Shown here: positions 1 to 8,141 of the stretch, piece after piece | Layout of the letters: each line of letters starts with the position of its first letter | How positions within the stretch are numbered: the stretch's first letter is position 1 | NCBI GenBank assembly: GCA_031385445.1 | Contig: JANNBM010000051.1 | Location: 124,001 to 188,000, forward strand | DNA from: CAIYZT01 sp031385445 | Lineage (GTDB): Bacteria > Pseudomonadota > Alphaproteobacteria > Rhodobacterales > Rhodobacteraceae | DNA length: 64,000 bases | Reading direction: 5' to 3' | Program-made: the position numbers and the translations under genes | Notes under the pieces: model-generated | Seen by the model: the letters and a program-made list of their open reading frames with translations, nothing else | Databases searched by the model: none | Told to the model about the DNA's origin: nothing

Positions 1-1
1 T

Positions 2-574
2 CAGTCGCGTCTGCAATGCGGCTTGGTCGTGGATCTGCATCCAACCGATTATGAGCTGCGGCTTGGGATTTTGCAGAAAAAGGCCGAGTTTTATCGCCAG
101 CAGTACAAGGGTCTGGAAATCGCGGGTGGCGTGGTGGAGTTTCTGGCGCACCGCATCACAACCAACGTGCGCGTGCTGGAAGGCGCGCTGACGCGGCTTT
201 TCGCCTTTGCCTCGCTCGTCGGCCGGGAAATTACGCTGGAACTGACGCAGGATTGTCTGGCCGATATCCTGCGCGCCAGCGATCGCAAGCTGACCATCGA
301 AGAGATTCAGCGCAAGGTGGCCGAGCATTACAATATCCGGCTGTCCGACATGATCGGGCCAAAGCGGCTGCGCAATATCGCCCGGCCCCGCCAAGTGGCG
401 ATGTATTTGGCCAAACAGCTGACGCCGCGGTCCTTGCCCGAAATTGGCCGCCGGTTTGGCGGGCGCGATCACACCACGATCATGCACGGTGTGCGCAAGA
501 TTGAAGAGCTGATGGCGACCGACAGCCAGCTGAGCGACGATCTTTTGTTGCTTCGCCGGCTGTTGCAGGGCTGA
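2..574 (+). CDS. dnaA: Chromosomal replication initiator DnaA, C-terminal part (5' end outside window)
   Basis: About 190 codons of the C-terminal half are present. They cover the end of the AAA+ lid (SRLQCGLVVDLHPTDYELR) and the whole domain IV. The DnaA-box recognition signature GGRDHTTIMHGVRKIEEL lies near residue 155 of the visible part. DnaA opens oriC and loads the replicative helicase. The reading frame is open from base 2, so the gene continues upstream of the window. It is followed by dnaN, recF and gyrB in the classical order. No cluster of DnaA boxes is visible next to it, so oriC is not in this window. Confidence 0.97.
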   Translation, partial: QSRLQCGLVVDLHPTDYELRLGILQKKAEFYRQQYKGLEIAGGVVEFLAHRITTNVRVLEGALTRLFAFASLVGREITLELTQDCLADILRASDRKLTIEEIQRKVAEHYNIRLSDMIGPKRLRNIARPRQVAMYLAKQLTPRSLPEIGRRFGGRDHTTIMHGVRKIEELMATDSQLSDDLLLLRRLLQG

Positions 575-674
575 TGGCGCAAAAAGCGCTTGGCTTGCAG
601 CGGAAAACCGCTAATTTCGACCTCCCTGACCGGGCCTAACCCGGGGCCTGAGGCGGCGGCAAAGGAATGGAACG
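575..674 (+). other. dnaA-dnaN intergenic spacer with three short hairpins
   Basis: The 100-base spacer holds GCGC-AAAAA-GCGC near 582, AGCGG-AAAA-CCGCT near 599 and CCGGG-CCTAA-CCCGG near 632. None has a proper T-tract. The end of the spacer carries the dnaN ribosome-binding site (AAAGGA, about 8 bases before the ATG). I see no convincing -35/-10 pair, so dnaN may be co-transcribed with dnaA. Confidence 0.4.
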
Positions 675-1793
675 ATGAAGCTTTCGATTGAACGTGCAAC
701 GCTGCTAAAGGCGCTGGCCCAGGCCCAATCGGTCGTGGAGCGGCGCAACACCATTCCGATCCTTGCCAATGTGCTGATCGAGGCGGAGGGCGCGCAGGTG
801 TCGTTCCGCGCCACAGATCTGGACATAGAGGTGGTGGACCGCGCACCTGCGATGGTGGAACGGGGCGGAGCGACGACGGTTTCGGCGGTGATGCTGCACG
901 AGATTGTGCGCAAACTGCCGGATGGATCGCTGGTCAGCCTGACCGAGGATGCCGCGACGGGGCGGTTGACGATCATGGCGGGACGCTCGACCTTCAGCCT
1001 TGCCACGCTGCCGCGCGAGGATTTCCCCGTGATGGCAAGTTCGGAATATTCATCGAACTTCAGCGCCAAAGCTCCGGTGCTGCGCCGCTTGTTCGACAAG
1101 GCAAAGTTTGCGATCTCGACCGAAGAGACGCGGTATTACCTGAACGGGGTTTACATGCATGTCTCGGCGGGCGACGAGGGCCCGGTGCTGCGCTGCGTGG
1201 CGACCGATGGGCACCGTCTGGCGCGGATTGACGCGCCTTTGCCGGAGGGCGCCAAGGATATGCCGGGCGTGATCGTGCCGCGTAAAACTGTGGGCGAATT
1301 GCGCAAGCTGCTGGACGATGACGATGCGATGATCGCGGTGTCGGTTTCAGAAACCAAAGTGCGCTTTGCCACGCCTGCGATTCAGCTGACGTCAAAGGTG
1401 ATCGACGGCACCTTCCCCGATTACACGCGGGTGATTCCGACCGGAAACACGCGCCGGCTGGAAGTGGACGCGAGCGAGTTTGCCAAGGCGGTGGACCGGG
1501 TTGCAACCGTGTCGTCAGAACGCTCGCGCGCGGTCAAACTGTCGCTGGACGAAGACAGGCTGGTGCTGTCGGTCAACGCGCCCGATTCGGGGGCGGCCGA
1601 AGAAGAACTGGCCGTTGCCTATAGCGACGAGCGGCTGGAGATCGGGTTTAACGCCAAATATCTGCTGGAAATCGCCAGTCAGGTGGACCGCGAGAACGCG
1701 GTGTTCCTGTTCAACTCCTCTGGTGATCCGACGCTGATGCGCGAGGGCAACGACATGAGCGCGGTCTATGTCGTGATGCCGATGCGCGTGTGA
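675..1793 (+). CDS. dnaN: DNA polymerase III subunit beta (sliding clamp)
   Basis: This 372-residue protein has the usual beta-clamp length. It starts MKLSIERATLLKALAQAQSV, and the N-terminal domain carries RRNTIPILANVL. It ends in the family-typical YVVMPMRV tail that forms part of the peptide-binding pocket. The clamp encircles DNA and tethers Pol III and repair factors. Three repeated clamp domains of roughly 120 residues are expected and the length fits. The start is supported by AAAGGA about 8 bases upstream. It lies between dnaA and recF, the standard order. Confidence 0.98.
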   Translation: MKLSIERATLLKALAQAQSVVERRNTIPILANVLIEAEGAQVSFRATDLDIEVVDRAPAMVERGGATTVSAVMLHEIVRKLPDGSLVSLTEDAATGRLTIMAGRSTFSLATLPREDFPVMASSEYSSNFSAKAPVLRRLFDKAKFAISTEETRYYLNGVYMHVSAGDEGPVLRCVATDGHRLARIDAPLPEGAKDMPGVIVPRKTVGELRKLLDDDDAMIAVSVSETKVRFATPAIQLTSKVIDGTFPDYTRVIPTGNTRRLEVDASEFAKAVDRVATVSSERSRAVKLSLDEDRLVLSVNAPDSGAAEEELAVAYSDERLEIGFNAKYLLEIASQVDRENAVFLFNSSGDPTLMREGNDMSAVYVVMPMRV

Positions 1794-1796
1794 CGG

Positions 1797-1856
1797 GCCG
1801 CCGGGGGCGCTTCGCCCCCCGGACCCCCAGAGGATATTTTTGGACAGATGAAAGGG
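1797..1856 (+). repeat. Intergenic GC hairpin with a conserved-looking tail (terminator-like repeat)
   Basis: CCGGGGGCG (1801-1809) pairs with CGCCCCCCGG (1813-1822) across a 3-base loop. It is followed by ACCCCC and a tail of the form AGAGGATATTTTTGGACAG. From general familiarity, this hairpin-plus-tail pattern recurs between genes in many Rhodobacteraceae genomes. It sits between dnaN and recF and probably trims transcription there. I found no second copy in this window. Confidence 0.55.
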
Positions 1857-1863
1857 CAGCGCG

Positions 1864-2961
1864 GTGAGTGGTCTTGCCATCACATCGCTGATTTTAAGCC
1901 ATTTCCGCAGCCATAGGGCGGCGCGTTTGCAGTTTGACGGGCGGCCGGTGGCGATTGTCGGGCCGAACGGGGCGGGAAAAACCAACATTCTGGAAGCGGT
2001 GTCGCTGTTGTCGCCGGGGCGGGGGCTGCGCCGGGCCGGGGCGGAGGAATTTGCGCGGCGGCCAGAGGCGCTTGGCTGGCGCGTGCAGGCCGAGATTGAG
2101 GGGCTGGTGGCCGCGCATCAGGTGGAAACCGGGGCCGAGCCGGGGCAGGCGCGCAGCGTGCGGATCGACGCCAAAGCCAGCACGCAGATCGGATTAGGGC
2201 GGATCACGCGGGTTTTGTGGCTGGTGCCCGCGATGGACCGATTGTGGATCGAGGCGGCAGAGGGGCGGCGGCGGTTTTTGGACCGCATCACGCTGTCCTT
2301 TGTGCCCGACCATGCCGAAGCCGTTCTGGCCTATGACAAGGCGATGCGGGACCGCAACCGGCTTCTGAAGGACGAGGTCGGTGATGCCGGCTGGTATGCG
2401 GCGCTGGAAGGCGCGATGGCCGAGGCGGGCGCGCAGATCATGAACAACCGTTCGGCAGCGCTTGCCCGGCTGGAACTGGCGCAGGCGGGCGCGCAGACGC
2501 AGTTTCCGCGGGCCGAGTTGTCGTTGACCGGGCCGGAGGGCGAGGCGGAGGTGCCGGGCGATCAGTTGGCGCTGGTTTGGGCCGAAGAGCGGCGGCGCGA
2601 TATGGCTGCGGGGCGCACGCTTTTGGGGCCGCACCGGGCCGATCTGCGGGCCGTTTATGCGGCCAAGGGGGTGCAGGCGGGGCAATGTTCGACCGGAGAG
2701 CAGAAGGCGCTGCTGATCAGTCTGATCCTGTCGAACGCGCGGGCGCTGCGGGCCGATCTTGGGCGGGCGCCGATCCTTTTGCTTGACGAAGTGGCGGCGC
2801 ATCTGGACGAGGCGCGGCGCGCGGCACTGTATGACGAGATTTGCGGCTTGGGTGCGCAGGCGCTGATGAGCGGAACCGAGGCGGGGCTTTTTGAAGCGCT
2901 GGGGGATCGGGCGCAGGTTGTGAATGTGGTTGATGATGGCGCAGGATCAAGGGTGGGATGA
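1864..2961 (+). CDS. recF: DNA replication and repair protein RecF
   Basis: This 365-residue SMC/ABC-type ATPase works in the RecFOR pathway, helping load RecA at single-strand gaps. Walker A is VGPNGAGKTNILEA near residue 32. The ABC signature is STGEQKALLISL near 280 and Walker B is ILLLDEVAAHLD near 308. The start is GTG at 1864, preceded by AAGGG at good spacing. The 3' end overlaps the next gene by four bases (ATGA), indicating translational coupling. Confidence 0.96.
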   Translation: MSGLAITSLILSHFRSHRAARLQFDGRPVAIVGPNGAGKTNILEAVSLLSPGRGLRRAGAEEFARRPEALGWRVQAEIEGLVAAHQVETGAEPGQARSVRIDAKASTQIGLGRITRVLWLVPAMDRLWIEAAEGRRRFLDRITLSFVPDHAEAVLAYDKAMRDRNRLLKDEVGDAGWYAALEGAMAEAGAQIMNNRSAALARLELAQAGAQTQFPRAELSLTGPEGEAEVPGDQLALVWAEERRRDMAAGRTLLGPHRADLRAVYAAKGVQAGQCSTGEQKALLISLILSNARALRADLGRAPILLLDEVAAHLDEARRAALYDEICGLGAQALMSGTEAGLFEALGDRAQVVNVVDDGAGSRVG

Positions 2962-3491
2962 TGACAGGCATTGAGCGTATTCACGAGATTGAGATGACGG
3001 CAGGCGATGAGGCCGAGATTGCGGCGCTTTTGGCGCTGTGTTTTGACAGCGATTTCGGCGGGCGCAGCTTTTACCGCACGCGGCATAACATGCGGCTCGT
3101 TCTGCGCGAGGGCGGCGCGATCGTGGCCCATATGGCGCTGCAGTTTCGCGCGGTTCGGCTGGGGGGGCGGCTGATCACAGTTGCCGCGCTGGCAGAGGTT
3201 GCGACGCATCCGGGGTGCCGGGGGCGCGGCTTGGCGGCGGGGCTTTTGCAGGCCGCGATTGCCGAAGCGAGGGCCTCGCAGGCGGCGTATTTTTTGCTGT
3301 TTGGGGATGCGGCGCTGTATGCGGCGGCAGGGTTTGCCGAAGTTCAAAACCCGATGATTTATGTCGAAATGGACGGGGCGCAGACCGGCGACGTCAAGCG
3401 CGAGGCGGCGGAGGTTTTGCAGGTCTTGGCGATGGGCGCGCAGCCTTGGGACGGGGCGGCGGAGTTGGATGTGATGGGGGCGCTATTTTAA
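2958..3491 (+). CDS. GNAT-family N-acetyltransferase
   Basis: This 177-residue protein carries the GNAT acetyl-CoA-binding motif as VATHPGCRGRGLAAGLLQAA (about residues 81-100), preceded by a beta-strand rich in hydrophobics. The fold transfers an acetyl group from acetyl-CoA to an amine. The acceptor (small molecule, protein or tRNA) cannot be told from sequence. It overlaps recF by four bases and is followed three bases later by the LysE-type gene, so the three are probably co-transcribed. Confidence 0.85.
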   Translation: MMTGIERIHEIEMTAGDEAEIAALLALCFDSDFGGRSFYRTRHNMRLVLREGGAIVAHMALQFRAVRLGGRLITVAALAEVATHPGCRGRGLAAGLLQAAIAEARASQAAYFLLFGDAALYAAAGFAEVQNPMIYVEMDGAQTGDVKREAAEVLQVLAMGAQPWDGAAELDVMGALF

Positions 3492-3494
3492 GCC

Positions 3495-4115
3495 ATGACG
3501 ATCACGGCGTATCAGATTTTTCTTTACGCGCTGGGCATGGCGGGGCTTTGGGTGGTGCCGGGGCCGGTCTGGGTGGCGCTGACCGCGCGGGCGCTGTCGG
3601 GCGGTTTTGCGGCGGCTTGGCCGCTGGCGATCGGGGTGGCGATTGGCGATCTGGTTTGGCCGCTGGGGGCGATATTGGGGCTGTCTTGGATAACCTCAGT
3701 TTACGGCGATGTCATGTCGGTCCTGCGCTGGGTGGCGGCGGTGGTTTTTCTGATCATGGGGGCTTTGCTGATCCGTAAACCGGTGGCGGCGCTGAACGCC
3801 GAAAGCCGGATGACACGGCCAGGGCGCTGGGCGGGGTTTTCCGTGGGCGTGGCGGCGGTGATCGGCAACCCCAAAGCGATGGTGTTCTATATGGGCGCGC
3901 TGCCCGGTTTCTTTACTTTGGGCACGCTGACGAGGGTTGATGTTGCTTTGATCATCGCGGTTTCGGCGCTGGTGCCGATGGCGGGAAATATGGGGCTGGC
4001 GCTGTTTCTGGACCGGGCGCGGGCGCTGCTGTCCAGCCCGGAAAAGCTGCGGCGGCTGAACGTGATTTCGGGCTGTTTGCTGATCGCGGTTGGTCTTGTC
4101 ATTCCGCTGCTCTGA
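3495..4115 (+). CDS. LysE/RhtB-family amino-acid exporter
   Basis: This 206-residue, very hydrophobic protein has about six predicted membrane segments. The N-terminal half contains MAGLWVVPGPVWVALTARAL, matching the LysE family pattern of an early PGP motif after the first helix. The family exports amino acids or related small metabolites across the inner membrane. The substrate is not inferable. It starts three bases after the acetyltransferase stop codon. Placement between recF and gyrB is a local insertion into an otherwise conserved replication block. Confidence 0.85.
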   Translation: MTITAYQIFLYALGMAGLWVVPGPVWVALTARALSGGFAAAWPLAIGVAIGDLVWPLGAILGLSWITSVYGDVMSVLRWVAAVVFLIMGALLIRKPVAALNAESRMTRPGRWAGFSVGVAAVIGNPKAMVFYMGALPGFFTLGTLTRVDVALIIAVSALVPMAGNMGLALFLDRARALLSSPEKLRRLNVISGCLLIAVGLVIPLL

Positions 4116-4138
4116 CCGCTAAATCTTGTGGCCAAGGG

Positions 4139-4167
4139 GTGACATTCCTGCCCCAAACCGCTATAAA
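4139..4167 (+). promoter_or_regulatory. Candidate sigma-70 promoter of gyrB
   Basis: GTGACA (4139-4144) is followed after 17 bases by TATAAA (4162-4167). The gyrB ATG is 30 bases beyond the -10 box. This is the best -35/-10 pair in the spacer, so gyrB probably has its own promoter independent of dnaA-recF. Confidence 0.55.
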
Positions 4168-4196
4168 TCGCGGGCAGAGCAAGGGATAAACCACCT

Positions 4197-6647
4197 ATGG
4201 CCAATGAGCCCAAGAAGCCGGAAACCTACGGCGCTGATTCCATCAAAGTTCTCAAGGGCTTGGAGGCGGTTCGCAAGCGTCCGGGCATGTATATTGGCGA
4301 CACCGACGATGGGTCGGGCCTGCATCATATGGTCTATGAGGTGGTGGACAACGGCATCGACGAAGCCTTGGCCGGTCATGCCACGGCGGTGACGGTGATC
4401 ATCCACGCCGACGACAGTGTTTCGGTGATGGACAACGGGCGCGGCATTCCGGTGGACATCCATCAGGAAGAGGGCGTATCGGCTGCCGAGGTCATCATGA
4501 CCCAGCTGCACGCGGGCGGCAAATTCAACAACACCGACGACAGCGGCAACGCCTATAAAGTCTCGGGCGGCTTGCACGGGGTCGGCGTTTCGGTGGTAAA
4601 TGCGCTGTCGGAATGGCTGGAGCTGACGGTTTGGCGCGACGATCTGGAGTATCGCGCGCGGTTTGAACATGGCGATTGTGTGGTGCATGTCTATCCCGTC
4701 GGCCCGGCGCCGGGGATGCGCGGCACGCGGGTGCGGTTTTTGGCCAGCGCCAAGTCGAACATCCCTGAGGGGACATTTTCGAACCTCGATTACAGCTTCA
4801 AGACGCTGGAGAACCGGCTTCGTGAACTGGCGTTCCTGAATTCGGGCGTGCGGATCATCGTTGCGGATGAACGCCACGCCGAGCCGATTCGCACCGAGTT
4901 GTTTTATGACGGCGGGGTGCGGGAATATGTAAAGTATCTGGACCGCTCGAAAACCTCGATCATGGCGGAACCGATTTACATGATCGGCGAGCGCAATGGC
5001 ATGACCGTTGAGGTCGCGATGTGGTGGAACGACAGTTATAACGAAATGGTGCTGCCGTTCACCAACAACATCCCTCAGCGCGATGGCGGCACGCATTTGG
5101 CGGGCTTTCGCGGCGCGCTGACGCGCACGATCAACAGCTATGCCCAGACGTCTGGTATTGCGAAGAAGGAAAAGATCGACTTTACCGGCGACGATGCCCG
5201 CGAGGGGCTGACTTGCGTTTTGTCGGTCAAGGTGCCGGATCCGAAGTTTTCCAGCCAGACCAAGGACAAGCTTGTCTCGTCCGAAGTGCGTCCGGCGGTT
5301 GAAAATATGGTTAACGAAAAGCTGTCCGAATGGTTCGAAGAGAACCCGGCCAACGCCCGCATCATCGTAAGCAAGATCATCGAGGCGGCCGTGGCGCGCG
5401 AAGCCGCCCGCAAGGCGCGCGAATTGACGCGGCGCAAGACGGCGCTCGATATCGCGTCCTTGCCCGGAAAGCTGGCCGATTGTCAGGAACGCGATCCCTC
5501 CAAGTCCGAGATTTTTCTGGTCGAGGGTGACAGCGCTGGCGGGTCGGCCAAGCAGGGCCGTTCGCGGTCAAATCAGGCGGTTCTGCCGCTGAAGGGCAAG
5601 ATCCTGAACGTCGAGCGCGCGCGGTTTGACCGGATGCTCGGCTCTCAGGAGATCGGCACGCTGATCACCGCGCTTGGCACCGGGATTGGCCGCGACGAGT
5701 TCAACATCGGCAAGCTGCGCTATCATAAGGTCGTGATCATGACCGATGCCGACGTGGATGGCGCGCATATCCGCACGCTTTTGCTGACGTTCTTTTTCCG
5801 GCAAATGCCGGCGCTGATCGAAGGCGGCTATCTGTATATCGCGCAGCCGCCGCTGTACAAAGTGGCGCGCGGCAAATCCGAAGTCTACCTGAAAGATCAG
5901 GCCGCGCTGGAAGATTACCTGATCGAGATGGGCATCGAAGGCGCGATCCTGCGCCTGCAATCGGGCGAAGAGATTGCCGGGGCCGATCTGTCCCGCGTGA
6001 TCGACGGCGCGCGCGCGTTCCGCCGGGTGCTGGACGCGTTCCCAACGCATTATCCGCGCTGGATTCTGGAACAGGCGGCGCTTGCCGGGGCGTTTGACCC
6101 CGGCAAGGCGGACGAGGATCTGCAGGTGGTCGCCGATCAGGTGGCGCGGCGGCTGAACCTTGTGGCGGCGGAATATGAAAAGGGCTGGGCTGGGCGGATC
6201 ACGCAGGATCATGGCATCCGGCTCAGCCGGGTGCTGCGCGGGGTTGAAGAACTGCGCACACTTGACGGCGCGGTGCTGCGGTCTGGCGAGGCGCGGCGGC
6301 TGGCCTCGGTGTCCAAGGACTCGCGTGAGGTTTACAAAGCGCCCGGCCGGATGATGCGCAAGGACCGCGAGCTGATGGTCTATGGGCCGATTGACCTGCT
6401 GAAATCCATCCTTGCCGAGGGTGAAAAGGGCCTGTCGTTGCAACGCTATAAGGGGCTGGGCGAGATGAATCCCGAACAGCTGTGGGAAACCACGCTTGAC
6501 CCCGAAGCGCGCACGCTTTTGCAGGTGAAGGTGGATGATCTGGCCGAGGCCGATGACATTTTCACCAAGCTGATGGGCGATGTCGTGGAACCGCGGCGCG
6601 AGTTCATCCAGTCCAATGCGCTCAACGTCGAGCATCTGGACACTTGA
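4197..6647 (+). CDS. gyrB: DNA gyrase subunit B
   Basis: This 816-residue protein is the ATPase subunit of gyrase, which introduces negative supercoils together with GyrA. The GHKL ATPase shows EVVDNGIDEALAGH and DNGRGIPVD in the first 100 residues. The TOPRIM domain carries EGDSAGGSAKQGR near 443 and the metal-binding DADVDGAHI near 516. The C-terminal QRYKGLGEMNPEQLWETT is the GyrA-interacting tail motif. Length is typical for alphaproteobacterial GyrB. The ATG follows an AAGGGA ribosome-binding site. Confidence 0.98.
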   Translation: MANEPKKPETYGADSIKVLKGLEAVRKRPGMYIGDTDDGSGLHHMVYEVVDNGIDEALAGHATAVTVIIHADDSVSVMDNGRGIPVDIHQEEGVSAAEVIMTQLHAGGKFNNTDDSGNAYKVSGGLHGVGVSVVNALSEWLELTVWRDDLEYRARFEHGDCVVHVYPVGPAPGMRGTRVRFLASAKSNIPEGTFSNLDYSFKTLENRLRELAFLNSGVRIIVADERHAEPIRTELFYDGGVREYVKYLDRSKTSIMAEPIYMIGERNGMTVEVAMWWNDSYNEMVLPFTNNIPQRDGGTHLAGFRGALTRTINSYAQTSGIAKKEKIDFTGDDAREGLTCVLSVKVPDPKFSSQTKDKLVSSEVRPAVENMVNEKLSEWFEENPANARIIVSKIIEAAVAREAARKARELTRRKTALDIASLPGKLADCQERDPSKSEIFLVEGDSAGGSAKQGRSRSNQAVLPLKGKILNVERARFDRMLGSQEIGTLITALGTGIGRDEFNIGKLRYHKVVIMTDADVDGAHIRTLLLTFFFRQMPALIEGGYLYIAQPPLYKVARGKSEVYLKDQAALEDYLIEMGIEGAILRLQSGEEIAGADLSRVIDGARAFRRVLDAFPTHYPRWILEQAALAGAFDPGKADEDLQVVADQVARRLNLVAAEYEKGWAGRITQDHGIRLSRVLRGVEELRTLDGAVLRSGEARRLASVSKDSREVYKAPGRMMRKDRELMVYGPIDLLKSILAEGEKGLSLQRYKGLGEMNPEQLWETTLDPEARTLLQVKVDDLAEADDIFTKLMGDVVEPRREFIQSNALNVEHLDT

Positions 6648-6670
6648 ACGGGTAGTCATGTTTCCGGTCG

Positions 6671-6693
6671 GCGCGCCTTTGAAACGGGCGCGC
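6671..6693. terminator. Bidirectional hairpin between gyrB and hemY
   Basis: GCGCGCC (6671-6677) pairs with GGCGCGC (6687-6693) across a 9-base loop, in the short gap where gyrB and hemY converge. There is no clear T-run on either strand, so it may act only partially. It touches the hemY stop codon. Confidence 0.45.
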
Positions 6694-8141
6694 TATTCCC
6701 CGCGCCTGACGATTGCCTCCAGGTCGATCACCGGCTCGATGTCTTTCACCTCCACCGGTTTTTCGGGCGCCCTGACCAGCAGCGGCAGCATCTCGGTTCC
6801 GGTCGCACTGGCGCCCGCGCCCTCGGGCGGCTCGCGCCACGACAGGGTGTCAAACCCCGAGCAATTGGCACAGATCGGCGCCCACCCTGCGTGGATCGCC
6901 TGACAATTATCGCAGCACCATTGCGGGCCGCGCGGCGCGGTCAACGCGCGCGTCAGCCAGCCGCGCACGACCGCGTCATCCGACCCCTCGCCGCGTTCGA
7001 TGGCCGCCATGATGGTCAGCGTGCGCTGCGTCGGATGGGACGTCGCCAGATCGCCCAAGGCGCGGCGGGCCGAGGGAAAGCTTTCCGCCGCGATGTTCAA
7101 CTCGGCCAGGACCAACTTGGTTTCCTCGTGCTCGGGCTTGGCCGCCGTCAGCGCCGCAAACCGCTTTAGCCGCGCCAAGGGCTCTTCTTCAGGCTCGATC
7201 TCGGCAAAGGCGGCGGCCAGATCGGGATGCGGCTGCGCCTCCCATGCCTTTTTCAGCACGCGCGCGGCGTTCTTTTTGTCGCCGCCAAGGATGTAACTGC
7301 GCGCCGCCATGGCCGCCGCTGGGATCAGATCGGGCGAGGCCTTGTTGGCGGCAATCGCAGCTTCGCGCGATTCGATGGTGGCGTTTTCGTCCAGAACGCC
7401 CTTGGCCTGTTGCAGCGCCAGCACGGCATCGCGGCGTTTGTAAACATCGCGCGGCAGGCTGCCACCCTTTTGTTTGATCCGCAACGTTGCGCGTGCACCG
7501 GTCCAATCTGACGATTCCGACTGCAATTTCAGCAGGATATCCTGCGTTTCGCTGTGCCGCGGTTTCATCGCAAAAGCCTTTTCGGCCAGCGCGAGGGCGG
7601 TAAAGGTATCCCCCTCCGCCAGCTTTTGCTTCATCAAACCGCGAATACCGACAAACCGCGTGTCCGGGTTTCCAAGCAAAAGCTTGTACGCCTCTGTCGC
7701 CTTTTGCCCATCGCCGATCACCTCAGCTGCCTGCGCGATCAACAACGTCGTCAGCTCTGGTTGGTCCAGATATTTCTGCGCCCTCTGCGCTTTCAGCAGC
7801 GCAAGCCGCCCTTCGCCGGAGGCGAGCGCCATCATCCCGTCGCTGACCGCCTGATAACCACGTTTTTCGCGGTTCCGGTCAAAATACCGGGAAATCGCGG
7901 TTTCGTCCCCGGTCAAAAACCGGATTGTGGCGAGGATCAGCCCCAAAACCTTGATCACTCCCCATGTCACGATCAAAAGCGCCACGGCTGCGATCACCAT
8001 TTGCAGCGGGCCAAGGGTAAGCTCCCAGCCGGCAAAAGCGATGCGCAGCGTGCCGCCGATGTCCAGCAGGATCGCCGCGCCAAGGCTAAGCGCCGCGACC
8101 ACGAAAACGAAGAACAGAACTTTGGCAACGGTCCAAAGCAT
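6693..8141 (-). CDS. hemY: HemY-type TPR membrane protein with C-terminal zinc ribbon
   Basis: This 482-residue protein begins MLWTVAKVLFFVFVVAALSL. Two membrane helices lie in the first 65 residues and are followed by TPR-like helical repeats to about residue 400. Near the end, paired cysteines C410-x2-C413 and C424-x2-C427 form a rubredoxin-like ribbon that recalls LapB/YciM. A longer reading frame exists, but the ATG at 8141 overlaps the upstream stop by one base and matches the family N-terminus. It follows hemD and a mitofilin-like gene. The exact role in heme synthesis is unproven; it is not the protoporphyrinogen oxidase of the same name. Confidence 0.85.
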   Translation of the reverse strand: MLWTVAKVLFFVFVVAALSLGAAILLDIGGTLRIAFAGWELTLGPLQMVIAAVALLIVTWGVIKVLGLILATIRFLTGDETAISRYFDRNREKRGYQAVSDGMMALASGEGRLALLKAQRAQKYLDQPELTTLLIAQAAEVIGDGQKATEAYKLLLGNPDTRFVGIRGLMKQKLAEGDTFTALALAEKAFAMKPRHSETQDILLKLQSESSDWTGARATLRIKQKGGSLPRDVYKRRDAVLALQQAKGVLDENATIESREAAIAANKASPDLIPAAAMAARSYILGGDKKNAARVLKKAWEAQPHPDLAAAFAEIEPEEEPLARLKRFAALTAAKPEHEETKLVLAELNIAAESFPSARRALGDLATSHPTQRTLTIMAAIERGEGSDDAVVRGWLTRALTAPRGPQWCCDNCQAIHAGWAPICANCSGFDTLSWREPPEGAGASATGTEMLPLLVRAPEKPVEVKDIEPVIDLEAIVRRGE

